Shown piece by piece: positions 24,715 to 33,288 of a stretch of DNA of 64,000 nucleotides. The stretch comes from Solirubrobacteraceae bacterium (GTDB lineage Bacteria > Actinomycetota > Thermoleophilia > Solirubrobacterales > Solirubrobacteraceae). The notes beneath the pieces were generated by a model. It did no database searches and was not told the origin of the DNA. It worked only from the letters and a program-made list of their open reading frames with translations. A program made the translations under genes and the position numbers. Location: NCBI GenBank assembly GCA_025449845.1, contig JANWIP010000010.1, forward strand, positions 1 through 64,000. The letters run 5' to 3'. Every line of letters starts with the position of its first letter. Position 1 is the first letter of the stretch.

Positions 24715-25464
24715 TTACTTCACGGTCAGCTGGCCTTCCATGCCTGCCTGGCGGTGACCAGGGACCTGGCAGAAGAAGGTGTAGGTGCCGGGCTTGAGGT
24801 TGAAGCTCGCTGTTGCGGCGCCCTTGGTGATGATCTTGGTGGCACCCAGAACCGGACCACTTGCGCCAGTGCCGGACTGGATCGCGAGGTTGTGGGTGAC
24901 CCCGGACATGTTGCCCATCGTGATCGTCACCGCGCCGGCGGTGGCGGTGGCCTTGTTGGTCACGTAGGCCAGCTGGCCGGTGGGGTCGGCGTCGATCTGC
25001 AGCTTGCCGTTCTGCTCGACCGCCGGCTTGCCCGCGCCGGGAGCCTTGACGGCGGCCGCCAGCAGGCCCGTATCCTGGCCAGGCCGGTCGGCGGCGTAGG
25101 CGACGTAGGCTGCGACATCTTCCAGCGAGGAACCGGTGACCAGGTTCTTCGGCATAGCGCCGATCGGATTGGGCTCCAATACCTGACCATGCACGACGCT
25201 GCGGATCGTGCTGCGCTCCAGCCCTTCGGCGATGCTGGCACGGAAAGCTTCATCAAGGTTGGGGCCGACGATGCCCTTGGTGCCCGCACGCGCCAGCGTG
25301 TGGCAAGAGCCGCACTTGGAGACGAACTCCTGCTTGCCAGCGATCACGTTCGGGTTGGGGTCATGCTTGACGCTCCCGCAGCCCGTGCAGGCCAGCAGCA
25401 GGCTGCCCGTCCCCGCAAGCACACCAAGCTGGCGCAGACCGAAGTTGTTGAGTGGAGCGCGCAT
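24715..25464 (-). CDS. Lipoprotein fusing cytochrome c to a cupredoxin
   Basis: A 249-residue exported protein. Signal peptide ends in a lipobox LLAC (Cys about 26). A heme c domain follows with the motif CGSCH (51-55) and a likely methionine in IGAMPKNL. The last third is a cupredoxin of plastocyanin type, with histidine in THNLAI and the copper loop FFCQVPGHRQAGM supplying Cys, His and Met. The combination points to a membrane-anchored electron carrier that could pass electrons to the neighbouring oxidases. I chose ATG 25464, since the longer frame would overlap the next gene. It is transcribed toward the oxidase genes. Confidence 0.85.
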   Translation of the reverse strand: MRAPLNNFGLRQLGVLAGTGSLLLACTGCGSVKHDPNPNVIAGKQEFVSKCGSCHTLARAGTKGIVGPNLDEAFRASIAEGLERSTIRSVVHGQVLEPNPIGAMPKNLVTGSSLEDVAAYVAYAADRPGQDTGLLAAAVKAPGAGKPAVEQNGKLQIDADPTGQLAYVTNKATATAGAVTITMGNMSGVTHNLAIQSGTGASGPVLGATKIITKGAATASFNLKPGTYTFFCQVPGHRQAGMEGQLTVK

Positions 25465-25490
25465 CGGCGCGGGAACTCTACCCGAAGGGG

Positions 25491-27050
25491 TCACGGGACT
25501 GCGAGATCGTCCAACTCGCCGCTGGCAGCGGCGATCACCCCGCGCGCCACACGCTCCCACGACCAGTGCTCGCATACGGCCTCCACAAGCCCTTCGCGGG
25601 TCCTAGCGCGCAACTCGGGGTCTGCCCCAAGCCAGTCGGTAAGACAGGCACCAAGAGCGCTCACGGCACCGTCATCGACCGCGAATGACAGCCACTGGGC
25701 GACCTCTGCGGGGATGTAGCGGGCCAGCACGCTGCTCACCTCCGCCAGTCCCGAATGCGCAGCACTAACCGGGAAGGCGCCACAGGCGGCACCCTCGGCA
25801 GCGACCATGCCAAATGCCTCGGGGAAGGTGCTGGGCACGACCAGCGCCTCACAAGCCGGCAGCAGCTCGATCAGCTCCTCGTGATCGAGGCGGCCCGTGA
25901 ACACCACACGCTCGGACAAAGCCTGGGCATCAGAGAGATAGCGCTCGCGCTCTATGCCACGTAGAGCCCCCAGAAATGCCCGTAGATGCCGCCTGGCGCC
26001 TTCTGTGGCCCCTTCCAGATCGTTGGCCGCCAGGGCGCCCAGCAGGCGCTCGAGCTGCTCGCGATCGGCCCCAAAGCCCACCACGACCAGCTTCGCCTCA
26101 GGAACCTGTCTGAGCACGAGCGGCCACGCCGCGATCAGCAGGTCCACGCCCTTGTTGACGATCAGCTTGCCCACGAACGCCACTAGACGATCCTGTCCGG
26201 GGTTCAGGCGTTCCAGCGCGGTCGCGGCCGCGAGATCGTCCCGGGCGAAGGCGTTTGCCTCGGTCCCACCATGGCTCATCTCCGCGGCGGTGAGGTCAAC
26301 GGCGACACTGGAGCCAGAGGCATCGACGCGAAGTCGCGTGCCCAGTCCGCGTACAGCCTCGGCGGCCTCGGCCTGCGCACGGGGTGCAAAGCGCGCGATG
26401 TCTACACCGGGAGGGCCGAGGCGGGTGCGCTCCACCAATACGGGGTCTCCTAAGGCCTCCCACAAGCTGGCGGCGGTGTGATGAGACCCGACCAGAACCG
26501 CATTCGCGCCGTCCAGACCCTCGCGCGCCAAACCCAGGAAGCGCTCACGGTTGGGCTTGACGGTGTACTCCAGAGCGCTGCCGTGCACCTTGACCGCGTA
26601 GGGCACCTCTCCCGCCAATGCCCGCGCCAGGATCACAGGCCCCATCACGAGATGATTGGCCAGCGCCATATCTGGCTTCACCAACTCGGTCACCTCGCGT
26701 ACAGCCGCCACATTTGCGGCCAGATAACGATCGACCTCCTCCTCAGAGCACTCCGCGAAAGGCCGCGCCTGGATGCCCTCGTAGCGATCCATCACGTACA
26801 CCGGCAGCAGTCCGCCGATATCGGGCCTGTACGCCGTGCAGCGCACCGGCTCCCTCAGTGCGCGTACACACAACGTCCCACCCTCCCAGTCCCCTGTCGC
26901 ATCCACAAACGCCTGCTGCTCAGGCTGGCGATCCTGGCAGAGCAGATGCACCTCATGGCCCAGCTCCACCAGTGCGGCCGCCAGACGAGCGTTGTAGACG
27001 TTAGAGCCCGTCCCGCCCAGCAGGTAGCCGTGAAAGATGAGGATGCGCAT
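25491..27050 (-). CDS. Glycosyltransferase, family 4 type
   Basis: A 519-residue GT-B fold enzyme, transferring a sugar from a nucleotide donor. It begins MRILIFHGYLLGGTGSNVY, with the glycine-rich acceptor-side loop. The donor-binding half includes FVGKLIVNKGVDLLIAAWPL and LLPACEALVVPSTFPEAFGM, containing the EX7E-type end (S-T-F-P-E-A-F-G-M). A long insert with a variable region lies between. The donor and acceptor sugars cannot be told. ATG 27050 is preferred since the longer frame would overlap the opposite gene. Confidence 0.9.
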   Translation of the reverse strand: MRILIFHGYLLGGTGSNVYNARLAAALVELGHEVHLLCQDRQPEQQAFVDATGDWEGGTLCVRALREPVRCTAYRPDIGGLLPVYVMDRYEGIQARPFAECSEEEVDRYLAANVAAVREVTELVKPDMALANHLVMGPVILARALAGEVPYAVKVHGSALEYTVKPNRERFLGLAREGLDGANAVLVGSHHTAASLWEALGDPVLVERTRLGPPGVDIARFAPRAQAEAAEAVRGLGTRLRVDASGSSVAVDLTAAEMSHGGTEANAFARDDLAAATALERLNPGQDRLVAFVGKLIVNKGVDLLIAAWPLVLRQVPEAKLVVVGFGADREQLERLLGALAANDLEGATEGARRHLRAFLGALRGIERERYLSDAQALSERVVFTGRLDHEELIELLPACEALVVPSTFPEAFGMVAAEGAACGAFPVSAAHSGLAEVSSVLARYIPAEVAQWLSFAVDDGAVSALGACLTDWLGADPELRARTREGLVEAVCEHWSWERVARGVIAAASGELDDLAVP

Positions 27051-27093
27051 CGCAGGGCAGCCTACGCCCGAGCGCTTCGCTAGAGTCCCGCCG

Positions 27094-27363
27094 GTGAGCA
27101 CTGCCCAGCGATACCGCCTGCGTAACCCGGCCAGCGGGCGAGAGATCGTGCTGGAGGCGGAGCCTGGCGAGATCTACGTGGATCGCGACTCGGGGGCGCC
27201 AATGGAGGTCGTAGGCAAGCTCTTGCCGTTGGCACCTTCTGCCTCGAAGCTGCCATGGGCGGTTGAGAATCTGCGCTTCTGCACATGGTGCGATCAGCTC
27301 GCCCAGAAAGACCTGAACGACTGTCCGACGTGCGGCCGGCGCATGGGGCCGCTGGGCGCGTGA
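27094..27363 (+). CDS. Small zinc-ribbon protein
   Basis: An 89-residue protein starting at GTG 27094 and ending with two CxxC pairs, CTWCDQLAQKDLNDCPTCGR, a likely zinc ribbon. The N-terminal part is acidic and beta-like (REIVLEAEPGEIYVDRDSG). The role is not known. It is divergent from the glycosyltransferase gene and its stop overlaps the GTG of the downstream lipoprotein, so the two are probably cotranscribed. Confidence 0.65.
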   Translation: MSTAQRYRLRNPASGREIVLEAEPGEIYVDRDSGAPMEVVGKLLPLAPSASKLPWAVENLRFCTWCDQLAQKDLNDCPTCGRRMGPLGA

Positions 27364-27815
27364 GCTGGCCTGCTCAACTTTCCCCGCGCGTCACTGCTGG
27401 CGCCATAGCTCTTCTTCTGCTCAGCGGCCTGACACTGGGGGCCTGCGGCGGCAGCAGCGTGTCCGATCCGGCACCGCACAGCACGCCGAACATCATTCCC
27501 CCCAGCGATACCACCGCTGAAAACGAAGCCGCACAGACGACCTCCGTCTCGACAACTTCCACGAAGTCTTCTTCCAGCGCAAGCGAAGGCACCTCCAGTG
27601 AAACCGGCGGCAAGGAATCCAGTGGATCTGAAGAATCCACCGGCGGTGGCTCAAGCGGCGCTACCGAAGGCAACAGCGGTGGCAGCTCAGCCGGGGGCGC
27701 CACCGGCGGCGGCGCTGCTGGCGGAACCGGTGGTGGCACAGGCGGTAGCTCCGGTACCGGCGCCGGAGGCGGTACCTCCGGCGGCACCGGCGGCGCCAGC
27801 GCGCCCGGCGGCTGA
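27360..27815 (+). CDS. Serine/glycine-rich lipoprotein
   Basis: A 151-residue protein with a signal peptide whose core is AGAIALLLLSGLTLGAC, giving a lipobox (LGAC). The mature protein is almost wholly low complexity: threonine/serine and charged at first, then a tract of glycine and serine repeats. No folded domain visible, so it may be a cell-wall-spanning or linker protein. Its GTG overlaps the stop of the zinc-ribbon gene by four bases. Confidence 0.6.
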   Translation: MSWPAQLSPRVTAGAIALLLLSGLTLGACGGSSVSDPAPHSTPNIIPPSDTTAENEAAQTTSVSTTSTKSSSSASEGTSSETGGKESSGSEESTGGGSSGATEGNSGGSSAGGATGGGAAGGTGGGTGGSSGTGAGGGTSGGTGGASAPGG

Positions 27816-27883
27816 ACCGGCCAGAAGCCGCTACGGCGTTAGGCCGCTACGGCGCCCATCAAACATCGCACCCTTGACTCGAC

Positions 27884-28555
27884 TTAGGGCGTCGATACCA
27901 GCGTGGCGCTGTAGGTCAAGCGCGCGGTGCGGTATAGGCAGGCGTACTGAACGATCCCTCCGAGGCTTGTCTGCGCCGACTGTGCGCTGGTGCTGGTGCA
28001 CTGCGTCTTGGGTCGACTGGCACGCCAGGAGGTGGTGTTGGGGAAGCCCAGCGCCAGCGCGGGGGCCCATGAGGGGACCGTCAGCGCCACCAGATCGCCC
28101 TTCTTGACGGGAAGGGTGCTTGTCAGTGGGAACTGCGCGGTCTTGCCGAAGTACGGTTCCAACTTGACCAGTGGGCTCTGCGCAATCAGCTTGTAGGCGA
28201 GGTTGGGCTTGCGTTCCTTGCGCAGGATCGCAATGCCGGCGCTCGCTTCGCCGCCCTCGTTGGCGTTGAAGAACTTGACCTGCGTGGCATTGGGCTTGCC
28301 CAGCGCGATCGTCCACGCAACGATGCGGCCTTCGCGCGGCGCGCTCACGAGTTCGTGGGTGCTGCCCACCTTGACCTGGAAGCCGGTTGTGCGGCTCACT
28401 GCCAGACAGGGGCTGCCTGGACAGCTTGGCGTGGTCGGGGGAGTGGTTTCCGGAATGACGCCCACTTCCGCGAGCGTTGCCAGCGAGCCCGTAGGCATCG
28501 CCAGGGCAAGGCCGAGGCCTCCCAGGACAGCGATGTATGCGCGTTTAGCTCTCAT
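27884..28555 (-). CDS. Secreted protein of unknown function
   Basis: A 223-residue exported protein with a signal peptide starting MRAKRAYIAVLGGLGLALAM. The mature part has few cysteines, a beta-rich look and several conserved-looking stretches (TTGFQVKVGS, then FNANEGGEASAGIAILR and TLPVKKGDLVALTV), resembling the secreted jelly-roll-type proteins seen repeatedly in Solirubrobacterales genomes. No named family. ATG 28555 is preferred because the signal peptide starts there. Confidence 0.6.
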   Translation of the reverse strand: MRAKRAYIAVLGGLGLALAMPTGSLATLAEVGVIPETTPPTTPSCPGSPCLAVSRTTGFQVKVGSTHELVSAPREGRIVAWTIALGKPNATQVKFFNANEGGEASAGIAILRKERKPNLAYKLIAQSPLVKLEPYFGKTAQFPLTSTLPVKKGDLVALTVPSWAPALALGFPNTTSWRASRPKTQCTSTSAQSAQTSLGGIVQYACLYRTARLTYSATLVSTP

Positions 28556-28656
28556 ATGGGCATTCAACACAATGATTGCGACGATGTAGCGGTTCGACGT
28601 AGATTGCGGTATTCCCCCTTTACGCCGCCCCATTTCCTACATCTTCGACTATTCGC

Positions 28657-29079
28657 TCAGTCTGTGCTCCCGTTGAGTTGCGCCGCAGCTGCCGCGATCT
28701 CCACCGGATCGCCGGGTCCCGGCACCCAGGGCAATCGCAGCGGATCGCCCTTATAGCGGGGGATCACGTGTATGTGAAAGTGGAAGACCGTCTGCCACGC
28801 CGCCGCACCGCAGGAGTTGATGACGTTCACGCCATCGGCCCCCAGATACTCGTTCACGCGCTCCGCAAGGCGCTTGGCGGCCAAGGCCACCGCCTCCAGG
28901 TCATTTGGCTCGATGCTCAGCAGGTCGCGCGAGTGCGCGCGCGGGATCACCAGCGCATGGCCGCGCGTGGCGGGGTGGATATCCATGAAGGACACCGTGT
29001 GCTCATCCTGATCCACGATCGTGGCCGGCAGTTCGCCCGCGAGGATCTTGCAGAAAATGCAGTCTGGGTCGGCGCTCAC
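28657..29079 (-). CDS. HIT family nucleotide-binding protein
   Basis: A 140-residue histidine-triad protein. The catalytic triad HFHIH is at residues 100-104, in VFHFHIHVIPRYKG. An N-terminal CIFCKI gives the typical zinc-like pair. HIT proteins hydrolyse nucleoside phosphoramidates or AMP-lysine. Its start overlaps the end of the upstream tRNA nucleotidyltransferase gene by four bases (ATGA), so the two are coupled in one operon. Confidence 0.93.
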   Translation of the reverse strand: MSADPDCIFCKILAGELPATIVDQDEHTVSFMDIHPATRGHALVIPRAHSRDLLSIEPNDLEAVALAAKRLAERVNEYLGADGVNVINSCGAAAWQTVFHFHIHVIPRYKGDPLRLPWVPGPGDPVEIAAAAAQLNGSTD

Positions 29080-30500
29080 GAGCGCATCCTATTCGCCGAT
29101 AGAGCCTTGGCAAAATCGAGCGCCTCGGCCTGTGTATGCACTGTGCCGGCATAGCGCGCGCGCGCCAGCTCCTCCAGCAGCTCCCCCACCTGCGGCCCAA
29201 GCTCGATGCCTAGCTCACGAGCCAGCTCATCGCCCCGCCACAGCGGCGCCGCAGGTCCTCCCTGGGCACGCCATTGCAAAGCGTCGGCGAGCATCGTGCG
29301 CGCCAGGCGCATGTGCACCTCGATCGCCCGCTCCGCGCGCTTGCCGCGCGTCGCCAAACGATCGGCCACCGACAGCAGCGTGACATCGACCTCAACCGGT
29401 TCTGTGGCGCGCAGGTAGCCGAAGACCGACTCGCGCGCCAAGGGCTGGGGCTCGTGCACCAAGAAGCCCAGGCGCAGGTGGTGGCGCACCAGCGCGGCCA
29501 CATGGGCGCGCAGCCGCTCGCTGGTGCGCAGCCTGCCCAGCACTTCACGGGCCAGATCGGCCCCAATGCTGTCGTGGCCCATGAACGTCACGCGCCCGCT
29601 CAGAGGAATGACCGCGCGGGTGGCCGGCTTGGCGGCGTCGTGCAGCAGAGCTCCCCAGCGCAGTGCGCTGCCGCGCGTAAGGTCATCCGCCAACGGCTCG
29701 GCCAGGAGCGCCGCGACCTGCTCGCCGTGTTCGCTTCCGAGCAGGCCCGCGGGGTCCGCCTGCAAGGCGATCACCTGCTCCAGTACCTCCAGTGTGTGGC
29801 CGTGCACGTCGCGGTGGTGGTACTTGCTCTGCTCTACTCCGCGTAGCCCCTCAAGCTCCGGCAGAACGGCGGCAGTCGCCTCTACCTGTCCCATCAGCTC
29901 AAGTCCCCGCAGCACCGCCGGAGCATCGACGATGCGGCGCAGCTCCATGAACACCCGCTCGCCCGCCACGCTCGGCAGACGCCCCGCTGCGGCCTGGGCT
30001 GCCCGCAGCGTCGACTCCTCCACGCTCAGATCAAGCTCGACTGCCAGGCGCACCAGCCGCAGCACGCGCAGCGGATCGTCGGCGAATGCCTGCGGAGCGA
30101 CCATGCGTAGGCGCCGTTCGCTCAGATCGCACTGGCCGCCCAGCGGATCGATCGGGGTGCCGCCGGCCACCGGCTCCGCGATCGCATTGACCGTGAAATC
30201 GCGCTGCTCCAGATCCTCGCGCAGAGTATCTCCGCGCATCCGCTCCAGATCGATCTGCCAACTGCCATCGCGCGCCACCACCCGCCAAGCGCCGAAGTCC
30301 TCTGAGAGGGCGAAGCTGGCCGCCCCTCCGCCTCCTGCGGCACGAGCAAGCGCACGCGCGGCGACCGCCGGATCGCCGTCGATCACGACGTCCAGATCCG
30401 CCGTCGAGCGCTCCAGCAGGCGATCGCGCACGCTGCCCCCGACAAGCCATGCCTGCTGTCCAGAGAGCGTCTGGCGTAGAACCTCTAGCGCGTCACTCAT
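29076..30500 (-). CDS. tRNA nucleotidyltransferase / poly(A) polymerase family
   Basis: A 474-residue class II nucleotidyltransferase. The catalytic head shows WLVGGSVRDRLLERSTADLD with the two aspartates that bind metal. After the neck region (LRLVRLAVELDLSVE, ERVFMEL) there is an HD-type domain, seen in SKYHHRDVHGHTLEVLEQVI and later RHHLRLGFL. Members add CCA to tRNA 3' ends or act as poly(A) polymerases, and the two are hard to tell apart by eye. tRNA-Pro in this window lacks encoded CCA, while tRNA-Leu carries it, so CCA addition fits. Confidence 0.9.
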   Translation of the reverse strand: MSDALEVLRQTLSGQQAWLVGGSVRDRLLERSTADLDVVIDGDPAVAARALARAAGGGGAASFALSEDFGAWRVVARDGSWQIDLERMRGDTLREDLEQRDFTVNAIAEPVAGGTPIDPLGGQCDLSERRLRMVAPQAFADDPLRVLRLVRLAVELDLSVEESTLRAAQAAAGRLPSVAGERVFMELRRIVDAPAVLRGLELMGQVEATAAVLPELEGLRGVEQSKYHHRDVHGHTLEVLEQVIALQADPAGLLGSEHGEQVAALLAEPLADDLTRGSALRWGALLHDAAKPATRAVIPLSGRVTFMGHDSIGADLAREVLGRLRTSERLRAHVAALVRHHLRLGFLVHEPQPLARESVFGYLRATEPVEVDVTLLSVADRLATRGKRAERAIEVHMRLARTMLADALQWRAQGGPAAPLWRGDELARELGIELGPQVGELLEELARARYAGTVHTQAEALDFAKALSANRMRS

Positions 30501-31641
30501 CGCGGCATTGCTCGCCGTCGCGGCAATACCGCCGTTCCAGGCGCCGCGTCAGACCGCAAGCGATCTCATAGCTGATCGTGCCCAGGCGCCCGGCCACCTC
30601 CTCGGCGGTTATCCGCTCCTCGCCCTGATAGCCGATCAGCACCACCGGCAGCCCCAGCAGCTGCTCCGCGGCAGGGTCCGCTCCCAGATCCACCGTGATG
30701 CTGTCCATACTCACGGTCCCCACCAGCGGATGACGGTGCCCGTTGACGAGCACGTCGGCGTTGTTGGAGAGCCCGCGCCGCCAGCCGTCGCCGTAGCCAA
30801 TCGGCACTACCCCGATATACGTGTCGTGCTCGGCGGTGAAGCGCCGCCCGTAGCCCGCGCTCTCCCCCACCTTGCAGAGCTTGACGGCCGCCACATGCGA
30901 GCCGACCTCCATCGCCGGTTCCAGGTCCTGCTCGGCCGGGTCCTTGCCGAACGGGTCCATGCCATAGATCGCAATGCCACAGCGCACCATGTCGAAGTGC
31001 GCACGTCGATCACGCAGCGTGGCGGCGCTGTTGGCGGCATGCACGATCACCTCGGGATAGGCCTCCTTGAGCGGCGTCACCCAGCTCGTGAAGCGCTCCA
31101 GCTGCTCATCGAAGAAGGCGTCCTCCAACTCATCGGCCGTCGCGAAATGCGTCATCAGCCCAACCAGCTCAAGGCTGGGCGCAGCGGCGGCGGCCTGCGC
31201 GATGCGTGTCGCCGCCTGCGCGTCGCGCGTACCGAAGCGGCCCATGCCGCTGTCGAGCTTCACATGCACGCGCGCCTTCAACTCCATCATCGCGGCCAGC
31301 TGAGCTATGTGCGCGATGTACTGCTCGCTCCAGACGACGATGTCGAAGCCGTGCACGATCGCCTCCTCCAGGTCGTCTGAGCAGATCGGGCCCAGCAGGA
31401 GCAGGGGCGCCTCCAGGTCTTCAAACTCCCCATCCGCCACAAGCTCGCGCGCTTCTCCCATGCCGGCCACGGCCAACCACGTCGCGCCGCCAGCCAGCGC
31501 CGCCTCGGCGCAAGACACCATGCCGTGACCGTAGCCATCGGCCTTGATCACCGCACACAGCTCGCCGCCGTGCAGCTCCGCGAGCAAGCGGGTGCAGTTA
31601 CGAGATATCGACGCGAGATTCACGCCTGCTTGCGTCGTCAA
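30493..31641 (-). CDS. alr: Alanine racemase
   Basis: PLP enzyme making D-alanine for peptidoglycan. The PLP lysine is in CAVIKADGYGHG, and the tyrosine-bearing strand is VVPIGYGDGWRRG. Length from the TTG at 31641 is 382 residues, normal for the family. That TTG overlaps the TGA of the upstream gene (TTGA) and has GGAGGAG about twelve bases ahead, so I prefer it over the longer frame. Sits in a run of cell-wall and ribosomal genes. Confidence 0.93.
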   Translation of the reverse strand: MTTQAGVNLASISRNCTRLLAELHGGELCAVIKADGYGHGMVSCAEAALAGGATWLAVAGMGEARELVADGEFEDLEAPLLLLGPICSDDLEEAIVHGFDIVVWSEQYIAHIAQLAAMMELKARVHVKLDSGMGRFGTRDAQAATRIAQAAAAAPSLELVGLMTHFATADELEDAFFDEQLERFTSWVTPLKEAYPEVIVHAANSAATLRDRRAHFDMVRCGIAIYGMDPFGKDPAEQDLEPAMEVGSHVAAVKLCKVGESAGYGRRFTAEHDTYIGVVPIGYGDGWRRGLSNNADVLVNGHRHPLVGTVSMDSITVDLGADPAAEQLLGLPVVLIGYQGEERITAEEVAGRLGTISYEIACGLTRRLERRYCRDGEQCRDE

Positions 31642-33170
31642 GATAGGTCTTCTCCTCCTCTCGACCGCGGCAGCGCGGCGATCACGTCGGTTGCCATCAC
31701 GCCCTCCACGGAGCCTTGCCGATGCGCGGCCACTCGCCCTGCTTGCGCGTGCAGCCACACTCCCGCACACGCCGCCTTGAAGGCATCCAAGCCTTGGGCG
31801 AGCAGCGCGGCGATCACCCCGGTCAATACGTCGCCACTGCCGGCTGTGGCCAGCGCTGGACTGCGCCCTTGGCTGACCGCCACGCGACCAGAGTGCTCGG
31901 CGACGAGCGTGTCATCGCCCTTGAGCACCACCACCGCCTGCGAGCGCTCGGCCGCGGTGCGAACGCTTGCCAGGCGTTCACGCTCGATCTCGTCGCTCTT
32001 GCGCTCCAGCAGCCGTCCCAGCTCGCCTGCGTGCGGGGTGAGAACCGTTGGGGCCTCTCGCGCTGCCAGCTCCCGGAGACGCCCCGAGTGGGCTCCCAGA
32101 CCGTCCGCGTCCAGCACCATCGCCACCGGCGCCTGCCTGGCCAGCTCGCGCGCGAAAGCCACCGCGCCCGGGGTGCGCCCGAGGCCCGGGCCGAGCGCCA
32201 GCGATCCCCCTCTGTCAAGCGCCTGGAGCACTACCGGCACACCCTCAACCTCCAAGTCGCCGTCTGTGTCGGGCAATGGACGCGTCATGACCTCCAGCAG
32301 ACTGCCAGCAAGCGCCGGGCGCAGCGAGCCCGGCAAGCAGGCCGTCACGTAGCCAGCTCCAGCACGCGCGCTCGCCAAGGCCGTCATCCGTGGCGCCCCG
32401 GAAAGATCCGCCGAGCCTCCGGCCACGACCACGTGGCCGCTTGAGAACTTCGTCGAGGCCGCATCGCGCCGCGGCAGCTCACCCGCCACGGTCGGCTCGA
32501 TCAAGCCGATCATGGCAGCGGCGGGCGCGCCCCGGGGGATGCCGATGTCGATCGTGCGCACCTCCCCGGCGAATGCCTTGCCGGGGTGAATCCACAGCCC
32601 GGGCTTGGCGGCATGGAAGGTGACAGTAACGCTGGCCCGCACCGCCGCTCCCGCCACCGCGCCGGTGGAGGCATCCACGCCACTGGGGACGTCGACACTC
32701 ACCACGGCGGCCGCTGTCGCCAGTCCGATGGCCTTTATCGCCTCAGCGGTCGTGCCCCGCGGCTCGCCCTCAAAGCCTGTGCCCAGCAGTGCATCCACGA
32801 TCACAGCGGACTCGGCGAGCACGCCCATACTTTCGGCCAGCATCCGCGGCGGCGCCCCGGGCAGACGTGCGAGGTTCGCTGCTGCGTCAGCTGAGAGCTC
32901 TGATGGGGTGGTGCTCAAAACAGTCACCACTCTGCCTGCATCGCGCAATAGGCGCGCCACTACCAACCCGTCGCCGCCGTTGTTGCCCTTGCCGCACACC
33001 ACACTTACGGGGCCATCCGGAGCCACCTCTTCAACCACGCGCGCAACACCTTCTCCGGCGCGCTCCATCAGCTCCAGTGATGGCACGCCCTGCCGCTCGA
33101 TCGCCCAGCGATCTATCGCCCGCATCTGCTCGGCGTTGGGAAGCGGTGTAAGCCATTTTGGCAGCGACAC
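31638..33170 (-). CDS. nnr: Bifunctional NAD(P)HX epimerase/dehydratase
   Basis: A 510-residue fused repair enzyme. The N-terminal epimerase (YjeF_N) part has VCGKGNNGGDGLVVARLL, and the C-terminal ADP/ATP-dependent dehydratase part has TPHAGELGRLL, VVLKGDDTLVAE and ATAGSGDVLTGVIAALL. Together they repair hydrated NADH and NADPH. In actinobacteria it usually lies next to alr and glmS, as here, where its stop overlaps the alr start. Both domains look complete. Confidence 0.93.
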   Translation of the reverse strand: MSLPKWLTPLPNAEQMRAIDRWAIERQGVPSLELMERAGEGVARVVEEVAPDGPVSVVCGKGNNGGDGLVVARLLRDAGRVVTVLSTTPSELSADAAANLARLPGAPPRMLAESMGVLAESAVIVDALLGTGFEGEPRGTTAEAIKAIGLATAAAVVSVDVPSGVDASTGAVAGAAVRASVTVTFHAAKPGLWIHPGKAFAGEVRTIDIGIPRGAPAAAMIGLIEPTVAGELPRRDAASTKFSSGHVVVAGGSADLSGAPRMTALASARAGAGYVTACLPGSLRPALAGSLLEVMTRPLPDTDGDLEVEGVPVVLQALDRGGSLALGPGLGRTPGAVAFARELARQAPVAMVLDADGLGAHSGRLRELAAREAPTVLTPHAGELGRLLERKSDEIERERLASVRTAAERSQAVVVLKGDDTLVAEHSGRVAVSQGRSPALATAGSGDVLTGVIAALLAQGLDAFKAACAGVWLHAQAGRVAAHRQGSVEGVMATDVIAALPRSRGGEDLS

Positions 33171-33230
33171 GAGAGCGATGCTAGAGACCTTGCCGGCCGC
33201 CGCCCTTGCGGCATAGCCGAACGCGCCCCA

Positions 33231-33288
33231 TCTACTCGATCTCCTCAGCCTTGGCGATCTACTCGACCCCTTGGCTGCTTACTCGACA
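33231..33288 (-). repeat. Imperfect tandem repeat after glmS
   Basis: Three copies of a TACTCGA-type unit (33231-33240, 33258-33267, 33279-33288) with a CCTTGGC-like piece between, spaced about 21-27 bases. They are near copies of the end of glmS and its stop codon. Likely small duplications of the gene's 3' end. Confidence 0.5.

Noticed and set aside
29524..31380. Plus-strand frame of about 600 codons across tRNA nucleotidyltransferase and alr
   Set aside because: Arg/Ser/Ala-biased antisense of known genes on the opposite strand.
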